Part shown: positions 1-10,500 of the stretch, one piece after another
How the letters are laid out: the number at the start of each line of letters is the position of its first letter
Numbering within the stretch: position 1 is the first letter of the stretch
DNA from: Anaspis maculata
Taxonomy: Eukaryota > Arthropoda > Insecta > Coleoptera > Scraptiidae
Reading direction: 5' to 3'
Assembly: GCA_949128115.1 (NCBI GenBank)
Contig: OX421966.1
Coordinates: forward strand, 64,973,416 to 65,037,415
DNA length: 64,000 nucleotides
Translations under genes and position numbers: made by a program
The notes under the pieces: generated by a model
Databases searched by the model: none
What the model was told of the DNA's origin: nothing
The model's input: the letters and a program-made list of their open reading frames with translations, nothing else

Positions 1-2
1 AC

Positions 3-1310
3 TGTGATGACGGCGGCGAGTACCTTTCAATTGAGTATAAGGATTTTCGCGTACAGAAAGGCATAACAAACCATTTACCCGTGAGCTACACCCCACAGCA
101 AAATGACATTTCGGAAAGAACCTAGGAGGATAGAATATTAGGGAGGGAAGGTTAGCTAGCTTGTGGACGGACAAAGCTGTCGCCGGGAGACGAAAGGGGA
201 TTGCATGAAGTACGACCAGTAACCGTATCAAGTCACCAGTGCAACTTGACATTTGTGATTGCGATTTGATGGAATTGACATTTGCAAAGAAACATGATTT
301 GAGGTTATGAGATGTGGCTGCTATGCAGGGCTGTGCTTGTTCCGATTTTTGGCTGTTATCCCACCTGAAAGGCCGACAGGATCAGTTTTAGAAGACGTGT
401 TGAAGGACATGCTGCGGCATACGACGTGTAAAAGTGATGATCTCCGCATTGGAGGCATTGAAATGGACGTCATTTTGCAAGGTATGTTGATGGGTGTCAT
501 GAGATCGTAATTTTTGAGCTTGTGAAACATTTTTCATTCCCTATAGACCATGCCATATCCTAGGGAATGCAGGGAGCAGGGATCGCAGGGAGTTCCTATG
601 CGCCAACTCAATAAACGCGCATCGATGCAGATATTGGCCAACACACTTCAAAATAATGACGTCCATTTCAATGCTTCCAATGCGGGGATTATCACTTTTA
701 CACGTCGTATGCCGCAGCATGTCTTTCAACACGTCTTCGAAAACTGATCCTGTCGGTTTTTTAGGTAGAATAACAGTAAAAAATCCGAAGAAGTACAGCA
801 GTCACATTCCATAACCTCAAATTATGTTTATTTACAAATGTCATTTTCATCAAATCGCAGTCACTAATGTCAAGTTGCACTGGTGACTCGATACGGTTAC
901 TGGGCGTAGTTGATTACCCCGCATGGCTACACTTTCATTGGCGTATGTTCCCTCCTTACTATTCTATCCTCCTAGGAAAGAACGAACCGAACAGTAAACA
1001 AAAAACTCGTGCCATTGTCATTGCAGCAAAGTTGCCAAAAACATTTTGGGGTGGACGGCAGTTCATCTGATCAATCGTTCACCGACAAAGAGCTGAAAAC
1101 ACACCAAACTCCTTTAAGAGTTGTGGCACGACGCCACGGCAGTAAGCTCTTGATAAATCACCTAAAAATTTCTGGTTCAGTGGACTTCGTGGAACAAAAT
1201 CCTCCAAAGGTATCTTTGTCGGTGATGAAGCCAACGGTTATAAGGTATGAGGGGCTGAAGCCGAACAAATCACAACAAATCGAGATGTCGTAGTTTTTCG
1301 AAGTTTTGTT
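3..1310 (+). pseudogene. Ty1/Copia retrotransposon integrase relic, split by an insertion
   Basis: The plus-strand reading from base 3 gives a Copia integrase core segment (DDGGEYLS, then SYTPQQN, then SERT). After the 854-bp insertion it resumes as ERTNR..., and in a shifted frame continues with AAKLPKTFWG. Near 1200-1310 a third frame gives KGIFVGDEANGYKV and RDVVVF, which fits the stretch that follows the Copia integrase core. Stops and at least two frameshifts show it is dead. The integrase D,D-35-E core normally inserts retroviral-like cDNA; only part of it is here, and the 5' part lies outside the window. Family assignment is from recognised motifs, not from a search. Confidence 0.75.
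122..975. mobile_element. Palindromic non-autonomous DNA transposon with 8-bp TSD
   Basis: The ends are inverted copies (CTAGGAGGATAGAATA at the left, its complement at the right), and the similarity continues inwards for roughly 300 bp on each side, so the element is a foldback. GAAAGAAC occurs at 114-121 and again at 976-983, a clean 8-bp target-site duplication. Removing the element plus one TSD copy rejoins the Copia integrase reading frame at SERT/ERTNR, which independently confirms the boundaries. An 8-bp TSD is typical of hAT (also P) elements. No transposase is encoded. Confidence 0.85.
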
Positions 1311-2537
1311 TTTCTTTTTACTCCTATGTGGTTAAAAGGTAATACAATTGTATCATTTGAATTCAATTTACCTTTCTCTTCTTGTTAAAAAAAAGTCGAT
1401 ACATTTTTAGTTTCTACATCATATTTTGGTAATAATTATGATTTCATTGTAGGGGAAGGTTACTTAAAATGGGATACTTAAGGTTTGAACCCTTAGAAAT
1501 AATAGCTGGATAAAGCAAACCTCATCTAATTATGTCTAATTACTCCTTGCTCTGTTTTATATCATAACCCCAAAGAGTTTTTGGAACGAAAATGTATTTT
1601 CCGAAATATAACTATTTTTCCAAGAAATGTGCAAGTATCCCATTTTAGGGAACCCATACGGTAAAACGGGATACCTCATATCCTTAAAATGGGATAGTAA
1701 ATGAACTTAATAGATTTGACTAGTCTATTAGGAATATGATAACCAGACATCCAAATTCCAAGTTTTTATTATGCAAACTACTAGGTAGGTATAACAGACA
1801 TATAAAATATGAACATCAACAACCATTCTTAGGTAACAAGACAAAAGCAAAATAAACATTCTTAAATTATGCATAAGACAAGAAAAGAGAAAAAAAGAAA
1901 AAATCAGACTTCGAGGCAGAAGTCACAAAGAAAATCTTCTCCTTTTTCATCTGCCCTGGCGCAGGCATCATGAACCCACCTTCTGCACCCCACGCATCTG
2001 GGATATCCCGTTTTACGGGACGACAAAAATCCCGTTTTACCCGAACACTCATATTTGACATTCGAAATTTTTTTTCACGTAACCCCAAAATAAATCAAAA
2101 AAACTTGTTGGTCAAATCAATAGTTCATATCTTGGCTTGAGGTGATTAAATAATGAACATGTTCTCTCTATCACTTCGCACGCAATTCTTACTAATATGA
2201 ACCCTTGATATTAGATCAGAAAATCTGAAAACCATAAAACCTACCTGGTCCCCCTACTCTATTTCTTTCTTGCAGGTACTATGATGGAGGAACTAAGTGC
2301 TCTTTTACTATCAGTGAATTTCAGAGTGAGACCAGTGTACCCTGTATAGCTGAAAATAATTTTAGGTTATAGGGTTATAGGTTTTATCAAACTGTATAAC
2401 TTCTTTCTTACATCTTTTTCTCTATCTTGAAGAGTAAGACTGCTATGGGATAATTACGCTAGGATGGACCACCCTGTACAGACTCAATTTTTTGGATAGC
2501 TTCGATTGCGAGCATTTTGATGGCAAATATACTCACA
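1311..2537. other. AT-rich intergenic or intronic DNA; degenerate AAAATGGGATA repeats
   Basis: No gene is recognised. Between about 1457 and 2045 variants of AAAATGGGATA / AAAACGGGATA recur, in opposite orientation near the two ends, which suggests a decayed inverted-repeat element. The boundaries cannot be fixed by eye. Confidence 0.35.
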
Positions 2538-2890
2538 CCTTTTGGCTGCCATGACAGTTGGAAAAGCGCGGGAGACTTGAATTAGACAGATGGCAGATAT
2601 TGGTCGCCATGACAGTAGAAAAGCGCGGACAGTTTGAATTGCACAGCTGTCAACTGGAATCAAACAGGTGACAGGTGACGTGGAAGAAAACTGAAAGTTG
2701 AAAAAGCGCAGAAACTTGAATTTGACAGGCGATAGATATTGGCCGCCATAAAAGCAGGTGAAGCGTGGGAAATTTGTATTTCATGAATGTGAATTTGGAT
2801 TGGACAGGTAATAGGCGACGTAAGTGACAAGTGATGAATTTTGACGATGATCGTCACGACAGCTGTTGGAAAGCTGCGGGAAATATGAAT
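2538..2890. repeat. Degenerate tandem repeat, unit about 60-75 bp
   Basis: A block of the type 'ggccgccatgacagt..gaaaagcgcggg..acttgaatt..gacag' recurs about five times with substitutions and small gaps (starts near 2548, 2608, 2745 and 2855 can be seen). It is an old local minisatellite-like array. No coding potential is evident. Confidence 0.5.
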
Positions 2891-3497
2891 TTGGCCCACT
2901 TTTTGGTATCACAGATTCACAAATGTATCATTTTCAAACCTTCGCTAGATGGAGGCACCTTATTGACATCACAGATTCCAAACTGTGTTATCCCAAAGCC
3001 TCGTGTGATAGCATTACGGAGTATTTTGGACAGATGGCACCGCATCTGCAATTCACATTTATGAGTCTATCGATAGTCTACTGTAGGGTTCTCGGACTGT
3101 TGTTTTATCGAGCCGCCTAGTCTGAATGCCTCTGCATTGATGAGGTTCCGATTAGGTCAAAAACGCGTATTTGTGGGGTTCTGGTTTTGTGGTCCGGCGT
3201 TGTGGCAGTCAGAGAGTTCTGCTGATCAAAAACTGTTGTTTTTTTTTGACCCAAATTGGCATAAGTTTGCGTCTGTTTTGTATGTGAAGCTCGATTTATG
3301 GTCGATGGAAGCGTGAAAGAAGACGCAAACGTTAGAGAATACCACGTACCAATCACTACTGGCCAAGATGGCGGAGAAGCCCAGTTTGGATACTGACAGT
3401 GACGGGTCCATCTTCATTAAGCTTGCGTCTCCGTTTATGCTTCCATCAAGTATAAATCAAGTATAAATCGGGCCCAACTTCCTTTTTTTGTTTCCAG
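2891..3497. other. No gene recognised; presumed intron upstream of the ceramide synthase exons
   Basis: Short ORFs on both strands show no family motif. The stretch ends with a pyrimidine tract and CAG acceptor directly before the exon at 3498, so it is probably intronic. Confidence 0.4.
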
Positions 3498-3892
3498 TTT
3501 GCCAAAATGACATCCTATTTGAAATTCCGCGTAACCACCGAGGTATTTTTTGGATTATTCGTCGCAGCATGGATGACAACCAGGATGGGTGTGTTCCCGC
3601 TGTGGATATTGAGACAGTAAATACGTAACAATTTTGATTATCAACTCCACTTGTTTTTTTTTATCAACATCAGTAACTCTCGAAGTAACCAATAATGGTG
3701 TTTTTTTGTTTCAGTACATTTTTTGAAGCACCGAAGTTTCGCACCCTATCCGTAATAAACTTGTTCCTGAGTTCGTTGATGGTCCTGCATATTTTCTGGA
3801 CCTACCTGATTTTCAAACTTGTTGCCAGGTCTTTGAGTGCCAGAGGTATAAAAAAGGACATACGCGAGAGCAGCGACGGCAGCTCAAACTGA
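3498..3892 (+). CDS. schlank: Ceramide synthase (Lag1/LASS family), last two exons, 5' part missing
   Basis: Ceramide synthases are multi-pass ER membrane enzymes that N-acylate sphingoid bases with fatty acyl-CoA. Exon 3498-3616 follows TTTCCAG and ends AGACA|GTAAAT. Exon 3715-3892 follows TTTGTTTCAG and ends in TGA. Joined in phase they give the typical C-terminal TLC-domain end: a hydrophobic segment with TTRMGVFPLWIL, then HTFFEAPK, a last membrane segment with VLHIFWTYLIFK, and the basic-to-acidic tail KKDIRESSD. The intron is 98 nt. The N-terminal homeobox-like part and the catalytic HH..D segment of the TLC domain are not found upstream within the window, so those exons either lie left of base 1 (the Copia relic would then be intronic) or are lost. 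Both visible exons are open and correctly spliced. Naming after the Drosophila orthologue is inference. Confidence 0.8.
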
Positions 3893-6339
3893 TTTGTCTC
3901 TTGAATATTAAATTATTGATAAAATATGTTGAAAAGTTTTCTATCATCAATTATCATCAAGTATGTTATGACAAAATTACTAGTTATGATATGAATGTGT
4001 CAAAAACAAAATAATAAGAGTTCACAAAAATATTCCAAGCTGACGTTTCTCTGAAGAAAAGAGGAAGAAAAGCTTATCGGGACTCTTGCGAAAGATACAC
4101 CTTTTATTTTACAACGGCAAGCAAACCTCAACAGATACAAGGAGCTTAATGCATTATTTATGGTCTTTCAAGCCAGATCTCCCGGCTAACTTGTCGAGTT
4201 CATCGAACACCGTTGCCGTAAAAAGCCAAACGTCGGAAAGTGGGTAACATTACAACACGCAGGGGATGAAGATAATTTAAATGAATGGCTCTACGACTAT
4301 TTTGAGCGGGGAAAGAAGACTTTCGTCGCTTGTCTACCGTTTACACGACATGGATATCTCTTTTTCCTGAGGAGTTATCCCGAGTACGGACGGACGGACA
4401 AAGTGAAGCTTAATAAAGCGTCTTCCCCCCATTTTTGAGGAAGTGCGCTAAACAGATGAACTGATAAATGGTGTAGATGTAAAACTAACCTTACCTTCTT
4501 ATGCAAAGGCTGAGAAAATATTTCTTTCAATTATTTGATAATTTATAGATTTCTACCTACCTATTTGAAAAGATGGCTTTCGGTTTATGCCCTTTGAAAA
4601 TAGGCAGGTGAATGAAAAATAAGTTTTAATAATTATTTCCATCGATTTAGAAACGAAAATAATTTTGATCAATTTTTGGAGTCAAATACCCCTATGTGCG
4701 CCGTATCTATTCGTATGCCTTCAATTGCCAGTCGAACATCATCGATGGTCATTAAGTAAATTGAAAAATTCTTCCATCCTTCTCAAAGTAGTGTTGTGAC
4801 AGTAAAGGCTTTTTCATTTTTCTTCGAATTACACCACAAATTATGGACTTCTTTGGCCAACAAAATGGTATATAGGTTTTCGTCGAATTTTGACAAGATC
4901 TACCCACAGTTAAATTTTTTGCTATCATCCCTGAAACACCCTGTATGTGACACCAAGCCAAAATTCATCAAATCGGTACACTCCGCGCGAAACACTGTCC
5001 TCGTTTATTTTGCGTATGATGGTACAAACATACATTACAATCGTGTTTTATAATTTACCTTAAATTACTACGACCTGACATAACTGAATTGAAACTTGAG
5101 GTCGATAATCTTGTCAGTGTATTACCTATTACTTGACCGTTATTTTAAACTAAGATTTTATATCCACTACCTAATTTATTTTTACTGTTACGAGCGGTGA
5201 TCCCGTTCATATTGGTAAACACTCGATCTTTCTGGATCCTCCCATCCATTAGATCGCAGTGTAGAAGTCTGGAGCGATCTGGTGCATTCCAGAGCGTTCG
5301 TTTATGTGAAACTGAAGGGAGACTTCAATGCTCGATCGAGAAAGATCTGTCCATTTTGGCGGAGGCGCCGCTCCAGAACCCGGCAGAGTTATACGGGTAA
5401 CGTGTGTAATTATTCAGGAATGAATAGCCGACAGCTCAGGGCAGTATTGAATTGGAATGCGAAGTGGTAACGAGTGCAAAACAAGCGAAGTACCTGCGAT
5501 ATGATTCCAAGTAGATAATTGTTGGCGTTTATTGATTGTAGTACGCAGAAATAAACAGTGTGTGTTTTGAATCGATAGTCTCAATTATACCGAGAGTTCA
5601 TAAATTAAATGGGTCAAGGGTGGCTGTGAATTCAAAAACGTCTGTCGAAACTAGCGTAATCCTTTTGTAGTAAATTTGTCAAACTTTGACAAGTTACGTC
5701 CCATTTTATTGATATCTGATCTGCCATAAGTGCACGAGAATACTTCAAGTTTGAAAATATTCCTCGATCATGTAGGTTTTGTGCCCTGCCGTGAAAACCA
5801 CGTTTAAAATGTTCCGAAAACGAAAACTGCGACTGGTTTGACAAATTACGATAACCAAAAAATTACAGACATCAAATGAACGATGCTAGTTCCGACAAAT
5901 GTTTTCAAAGTCACAGGCACCCTTGACCCATTTAATTAATGAACGCTCGGTATTTAACATTACTTTCAACTGAGGCCGGAAAGTGCTCAAGGTTACGCTA
6001 GGTTCAAGTTCACGTTACAAAAGGTTATTTTTGATAAAAAAGGATACCTATCCCTGTCCGCAATGCTACAACACCAAAACAAAACACTTGTCGACAATGG
6101 TTGACAATGACAGCTGACAGCCCCAGAGGCACAAAACCATTGAGCTAGTTCAATCGAGAAGGTAAGAGTACCATTTAGCCGCGCGGTAGATATCGGGTCT
6201 CCACGTAGGCAATAAATGTACTCGCCGGCTTTCTTGACTGGCGCCTTATGAATTTGTGTCGCCCTTACCTGTACCTGGGACCTACGCCCAACCTCCGAAC
6301 AAACCTTGTGTCGCTTCGATTCCGTGTTATGACTTATGA
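3893..6339. other. Intergenic DNA; no gene recognised
   Basis: This holds the 3' flank of the ceramide synthase gene and then AT-rich sequence. The segment 4800-4865 resembles the arm of the hairpin at 53072-53283 (shared words around 'ttacaccacaa..ttatgg.acttctttggccaac'), so it is a solitary piece of that family. A stretch near 4170-4440 is less AT-rich and partly open but matches nothing I know. Confidence 0.4.
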
Positions 6340-6492
6340 TGGCCTTACATTGAGCATCAAATGCTGCAGCTTTTTTAGCTGCCGAGCTCTCATTGATCAC
6401 ATATTGGTCATTGACAGCAATGACAGGCGTCAGGTCCAATCAGAACTCTGCAGCCAAAAAAACTGTAGCATTTGATGCTCAATGTAAGGCCA
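6340..6492. mobile_element. Short hairpin MITE
   Basis: The ends are inverted copies: TGGCCTTACATTGAGCATC at the left and its complement at the right, with the match running about 30 bp inwards (..AAATGCTGCAG / CTG.AGCATTT..). The size is about 150 bp and there is no coding capacity. I cannot define a TSD with confidence. Confidence 0.65.
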
Positions 6493-7218
6493 CCATTATT
6501 GTTCTTTCTGTCAAATCGAAGGTGCAGCACATTTGATTTGTTGGCTTTATACTCCCAAATTTTTTTCCACAGAAGGGCCTGGAGTTTGAGGGGTATGGAA
6601 ATATCAGTGTTTTTTCAATTAATCGTTGCTTTCAACAGTGGATAAGTCGCTTACAAAGTGGACGGCACATAGTGAATGCTGTCACATGCGGCGCACTTTT
6701 GCCGCTAGCTCATTTCGAATTGATTTCGAATGTTTTCTCATCATAGCGCCCATTTCTTTCGGATTGTTTGTTGAAGCTGTCAGAGCTGCTTTCTGGAGCT
6801 CTAGCGGAGTCAATTCGGGGTCGAATTCTGGTTATTGTTATGGAACAGAAACATCTAATTTGACAGTATTCTTCCCACTGAATTATCGTAATCAAAGACA
6901 CCCATTTTTTGAAGCTGACTGGGATAGAACTTTTTTTCTCTTGATTTTTTTTTGACATACCTATGGAATAAAACATATTGATGGACGATTTATTCTTTAT
7001 TTCAGTTTCCATTTATCTTATTATTATAAAGTGGTTGTGAGTGATATAGTATACTATACCTACATACCTTGGCGGTAAATGATTCATCCCAGCTCCGGAC
7101 CAGAACCTCCAGGCTATTGACGCTGAGAATTTAAATTTCTTTTTTCAAAATCCTCATCTCAACCTTTCAATGATTTACTTGACGGAGAAGAAAAAAGTGC
7201 GGTGAACTACCTAGATGG
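6493..7218. other. 3' flank of the CYP4 gene; no gene recognised
   Basis: AT-rich DNA without recognisable protein motifs. The words near 7030-7100 resemble part of the spacer of the giant foldback at 44816-45165. Confidence 0.4.
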
Positions 7219-7224
7219 TTTATT
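7219..7224 (-). promoter_or_regulatory. Candidate polyadenylation signal AATAAA for the CYP4 gene at 7348-22106
   Basis: AATAAA on the minus strand lies 124 nt downstream of the stop codon. A similar TTTATTGTG context lies downstream of the second CYP4 gene (59130), which supports a shared 3' end. Confidence 0.45.
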
Positions 7225-7347
7225 GTGTATTTATATTTATAAAGAGAAACAAAGGAAACTATTTCCTACCTACATGATGCATTCTCAAAGAGAAACAACA
7301 ACTGGACATAGCGCATACTTAGGTAAGCCTTTGGATTTTGGTTAATA

Positions 7348-7505
7348 CTATCTGGGTCTGATTTTAACTTTGTAACCTCCAATGGGTCGCAGGATCATCT
7401 CGAACGTCATTGTCAAATCCTCGGGGGCTTCGACTGGTTCCAGCCGGTACTTCCTGAGGACTCCGCATATAACGGCTTTCATTTCGAGCATGGCGAATTT
7501 TTGAC
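7348..7505 (-). CDS. CYP4: CYP4 gene A, exon 7
   Basis: Acceptor ATTTCAG. It encodes QKFAMLEMKAVICG..., the C-terminal LRPIGGYKVKIRPR and TAG. 158 nt, equal to exon 7 of the second gene. Confidence 0.9.
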
Positions 7506-10500
7506 CTGAAATTTGAATTCATTCAAATGTCTTGATGGTGCATTTCTGTTCAACAGCCTCAAATTTAGCTTTGCCAAAATTTTGAATCTCGCGCCTCAAG
7601 AAGGACCTCAGTTCCTTCCTATTGGTCACCAATACTACAGCACCCTATCAGCTTGTAACGATGGCGCTTTTTCTGACGTAATTTGAATTTCATGAGGACC
7701 TGCTTCCATGCTCCACGATGTACTTTATTATATCACTTTGGTATGTTTATTAGCGTTATTTGTTCAAAATGGACCTTTTTCAAGTAAGTACCAGGTGAAT
7801 GTAATAGCCGCTTCAACCAAAATCCTTACCGATGCAGTTCCTTTGACCAGCGCTGAATGGCAAGTACGCATACGGATGCCTGTTTTTGGCCGCTTCCGGC
7901 AGGAACCTGTCCGGATCGAACTTTTCCGGATCCGGCCAAAACTCCGGATTATGGTGGACGGCGTGCGCGTGAATGCCTATCAAGGCATCCTTCGGAATCG
8001 TGTACCCGCTGGGAGTTTCGATATCGCTTGTCGCTATCCTGCTGAACGAGTAGACGCTAGGAAACAGCCTCAGTCCTTCCTTGATGCACCTGTCCATGTA
8101 CAGCAGTTCTTTGAAATCATCAAACGTTGGAATCCGATCACCCAGGACTCGCATCACTTCTTCATGCAGCTTTTCCTGAAGATGAATAAAATTAATAAGT
8201 AAGAGTCAAACTACTATACTATGGATCTGAGTTCATTTTAAATGAGTGAATAGATATTGAAGCCCACCGTTTGTACGGGTCGAAATCACGCGGAGGAAAA
8301 ATCAATACGTGTATTGGGAATAGGGTAGTGACCACCATCGAAAAATATTAAAAAAAATCATACTAATCGAATGTAGAGCCTTAATAACAAGACTACGTTT
8401 CGTGAAAATTCGAAAAAAAGTTCCAAGTGTCTCAAAATCTGCCTTGAAAGTGGCTACTTTTGCGAACGATTTCAAATCTACCAAGCTGTAAGGCGGGCTG
8501 TGACGTTTCAATCTTTTGACAGTAGTGGGGATGACCCCACCTCCGTTGCCTGTGTGTCAGTGTTGACGTTGACGTTTGCCAGCATAACATAACCATTAGG
8601 CATTTCCACATGACGTCACGAGCTCGTCAGTGTTGCCAACCTAGTTGAATTTATAACGCCAAAAAAGTGTTAGGGAACAACCCGCGTTGTTATGATTGTA
8701 GAAAAAGTACTCTTTTGAAATTTTGGATACAGTAGGAAGCAAGTTTGTGCGTGATAATTGTTCACGAAACTCTGGCGCTTCGATCAATACTGATAGTTGG
8801 AGATGTGCTGCCCCAAATAGCTCAATGAACAAGAAAGTTTGGTGGAGTTCTTAAATCATTTTCGTCGAAAAAAAAAAATCCGTGGCTTTTTCGGAAAACT
8901 AGATTCCTGGAAGAGAAGAGCATCTCAGGAAGTATCTCAAAGTGCCAAGAAATGCGACTCAAAGACATCTGGGGAGGAGAAAATATGCCAATTTATTATC
9001 CTGCCGATAAGGTAAAAAGCTGACTAAATTGTTAGAATACAGAATAAATGTGAGATGATTTTACAAATTATCCATTACTAAGCGACCTTCTGATTTCAGA
9101 AAGTATGGCTGTGGCAAAAACTGTGACCTGTGGCGATCGTGAAATGGGGAAAATCCAGCGACCAAGGAATTTCTAAGTTGACCACAATGTTACCTCAAAT
9201 CCTGCTTACAAGAAGAAATTTCAGGATTTTTTAAGCAATGTGTCCTGCCGCGATGAAGCCATCAACTGAAAATTCAAGATTGTCAAGTCAGGTGTACGAT
9301 TTGGTCAACAGAAGATAAAGATACTCGGAGCCGATCCCATGTGGTTCACATGTGCTTATATCACAGTAAATATTACAACTATAGTGAAGTAGAAAATGGA
9401 AACTATTGTCAATTCAAACATCTAGGCTTGTGAAAGCAATGGAGAAAGCATGACTAGAGATGTTGAGGGCTCAATGAACGTGAACGTTGGGTTGGAGTTT
9501 GCAGTGGTTGAATCTTTTTTTTGAGGAAAAAATGAGAAATTCATGGTTTTCTCGAAACGCTGGGGCTCGTGGAAGTACGAGGCATCACAGAATGTATCCC
9601 AAAGCGCCAAGAAATGGAAAGGAGGAAGGAAGGAATACACTTGAAAAAATATACCTACGGAGGTTGGACCGATAACAATTAGGATGGGTAACTAAATTGC
9701 TGTAATACAGTTATGATGTTTGCACAAAATTATCTGTTGCTAAGCCTATCTAGTTCCAGGAAGTACCTGTGTCAAGAATTGTGGCCTTCGGCAATCTAAA
9801 AATGGGAAAATCTACGGACTGAGGAATTGCTACGTCCACCACAATTTGGAGCCTAGAATCCTCAATAGAACAATAAATATTTGTATTTTTAAGGAATGTA
9901 TCTTGACACAATCAAGTTGTAGTTGAAAATTCAATATCGTTAAATCAGGTGTAAAATTTCTGTCAAGTAGGGCTCCGGTGACCGAATACATCTTCGGTGG
10001 CCGAACAGCTGTTCAAGTTAAACTTCCATGTTTTGCCTCTGTCCATATTCTACAACCGAAGTGAAGACATTCCTGCACTTTCAAAATATAAAATATAAAC
10101 AAAAACTATTGTTTGTTTCTTTAATCCAGCAGTAAAAGCTGGGCCTCAAGTATTTGGGTGATTGGGAAGCACAAACCGAAGAGGTACATACCTAGCCCCA
10201 CACAAGGCATATCACTCCAGCAATGCCGGGAACGTAAACCCCCAACATTCAGGTGAGGTTTGGTGGCAAAGTTCATGCCCAATTTTGTCGGAAAATATGA
10301 ATTTTCACCGCTACCCTGTGCAGTTAAGCTAACATGTTTGGCTTGCTTTTTCACAAAAAAACACACTTTTCCACGAGAACTTATTTTGCAGGCGCATTAA
10401 GGACATTGCTTTGAACTTGATACAAAAGTTTCAAACTCAAACTCGAAAAGGTAGCCGAGGAAAAAAATGCAGAAACTGGAACTCCATAAGCGCCCTGTAG

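Noticed and set aside
6626..7012. 100-109-codon overlapping ORFs on both strands
   Set aside because: No motif, no splice context and no similarity that I recognise; treated as chance.
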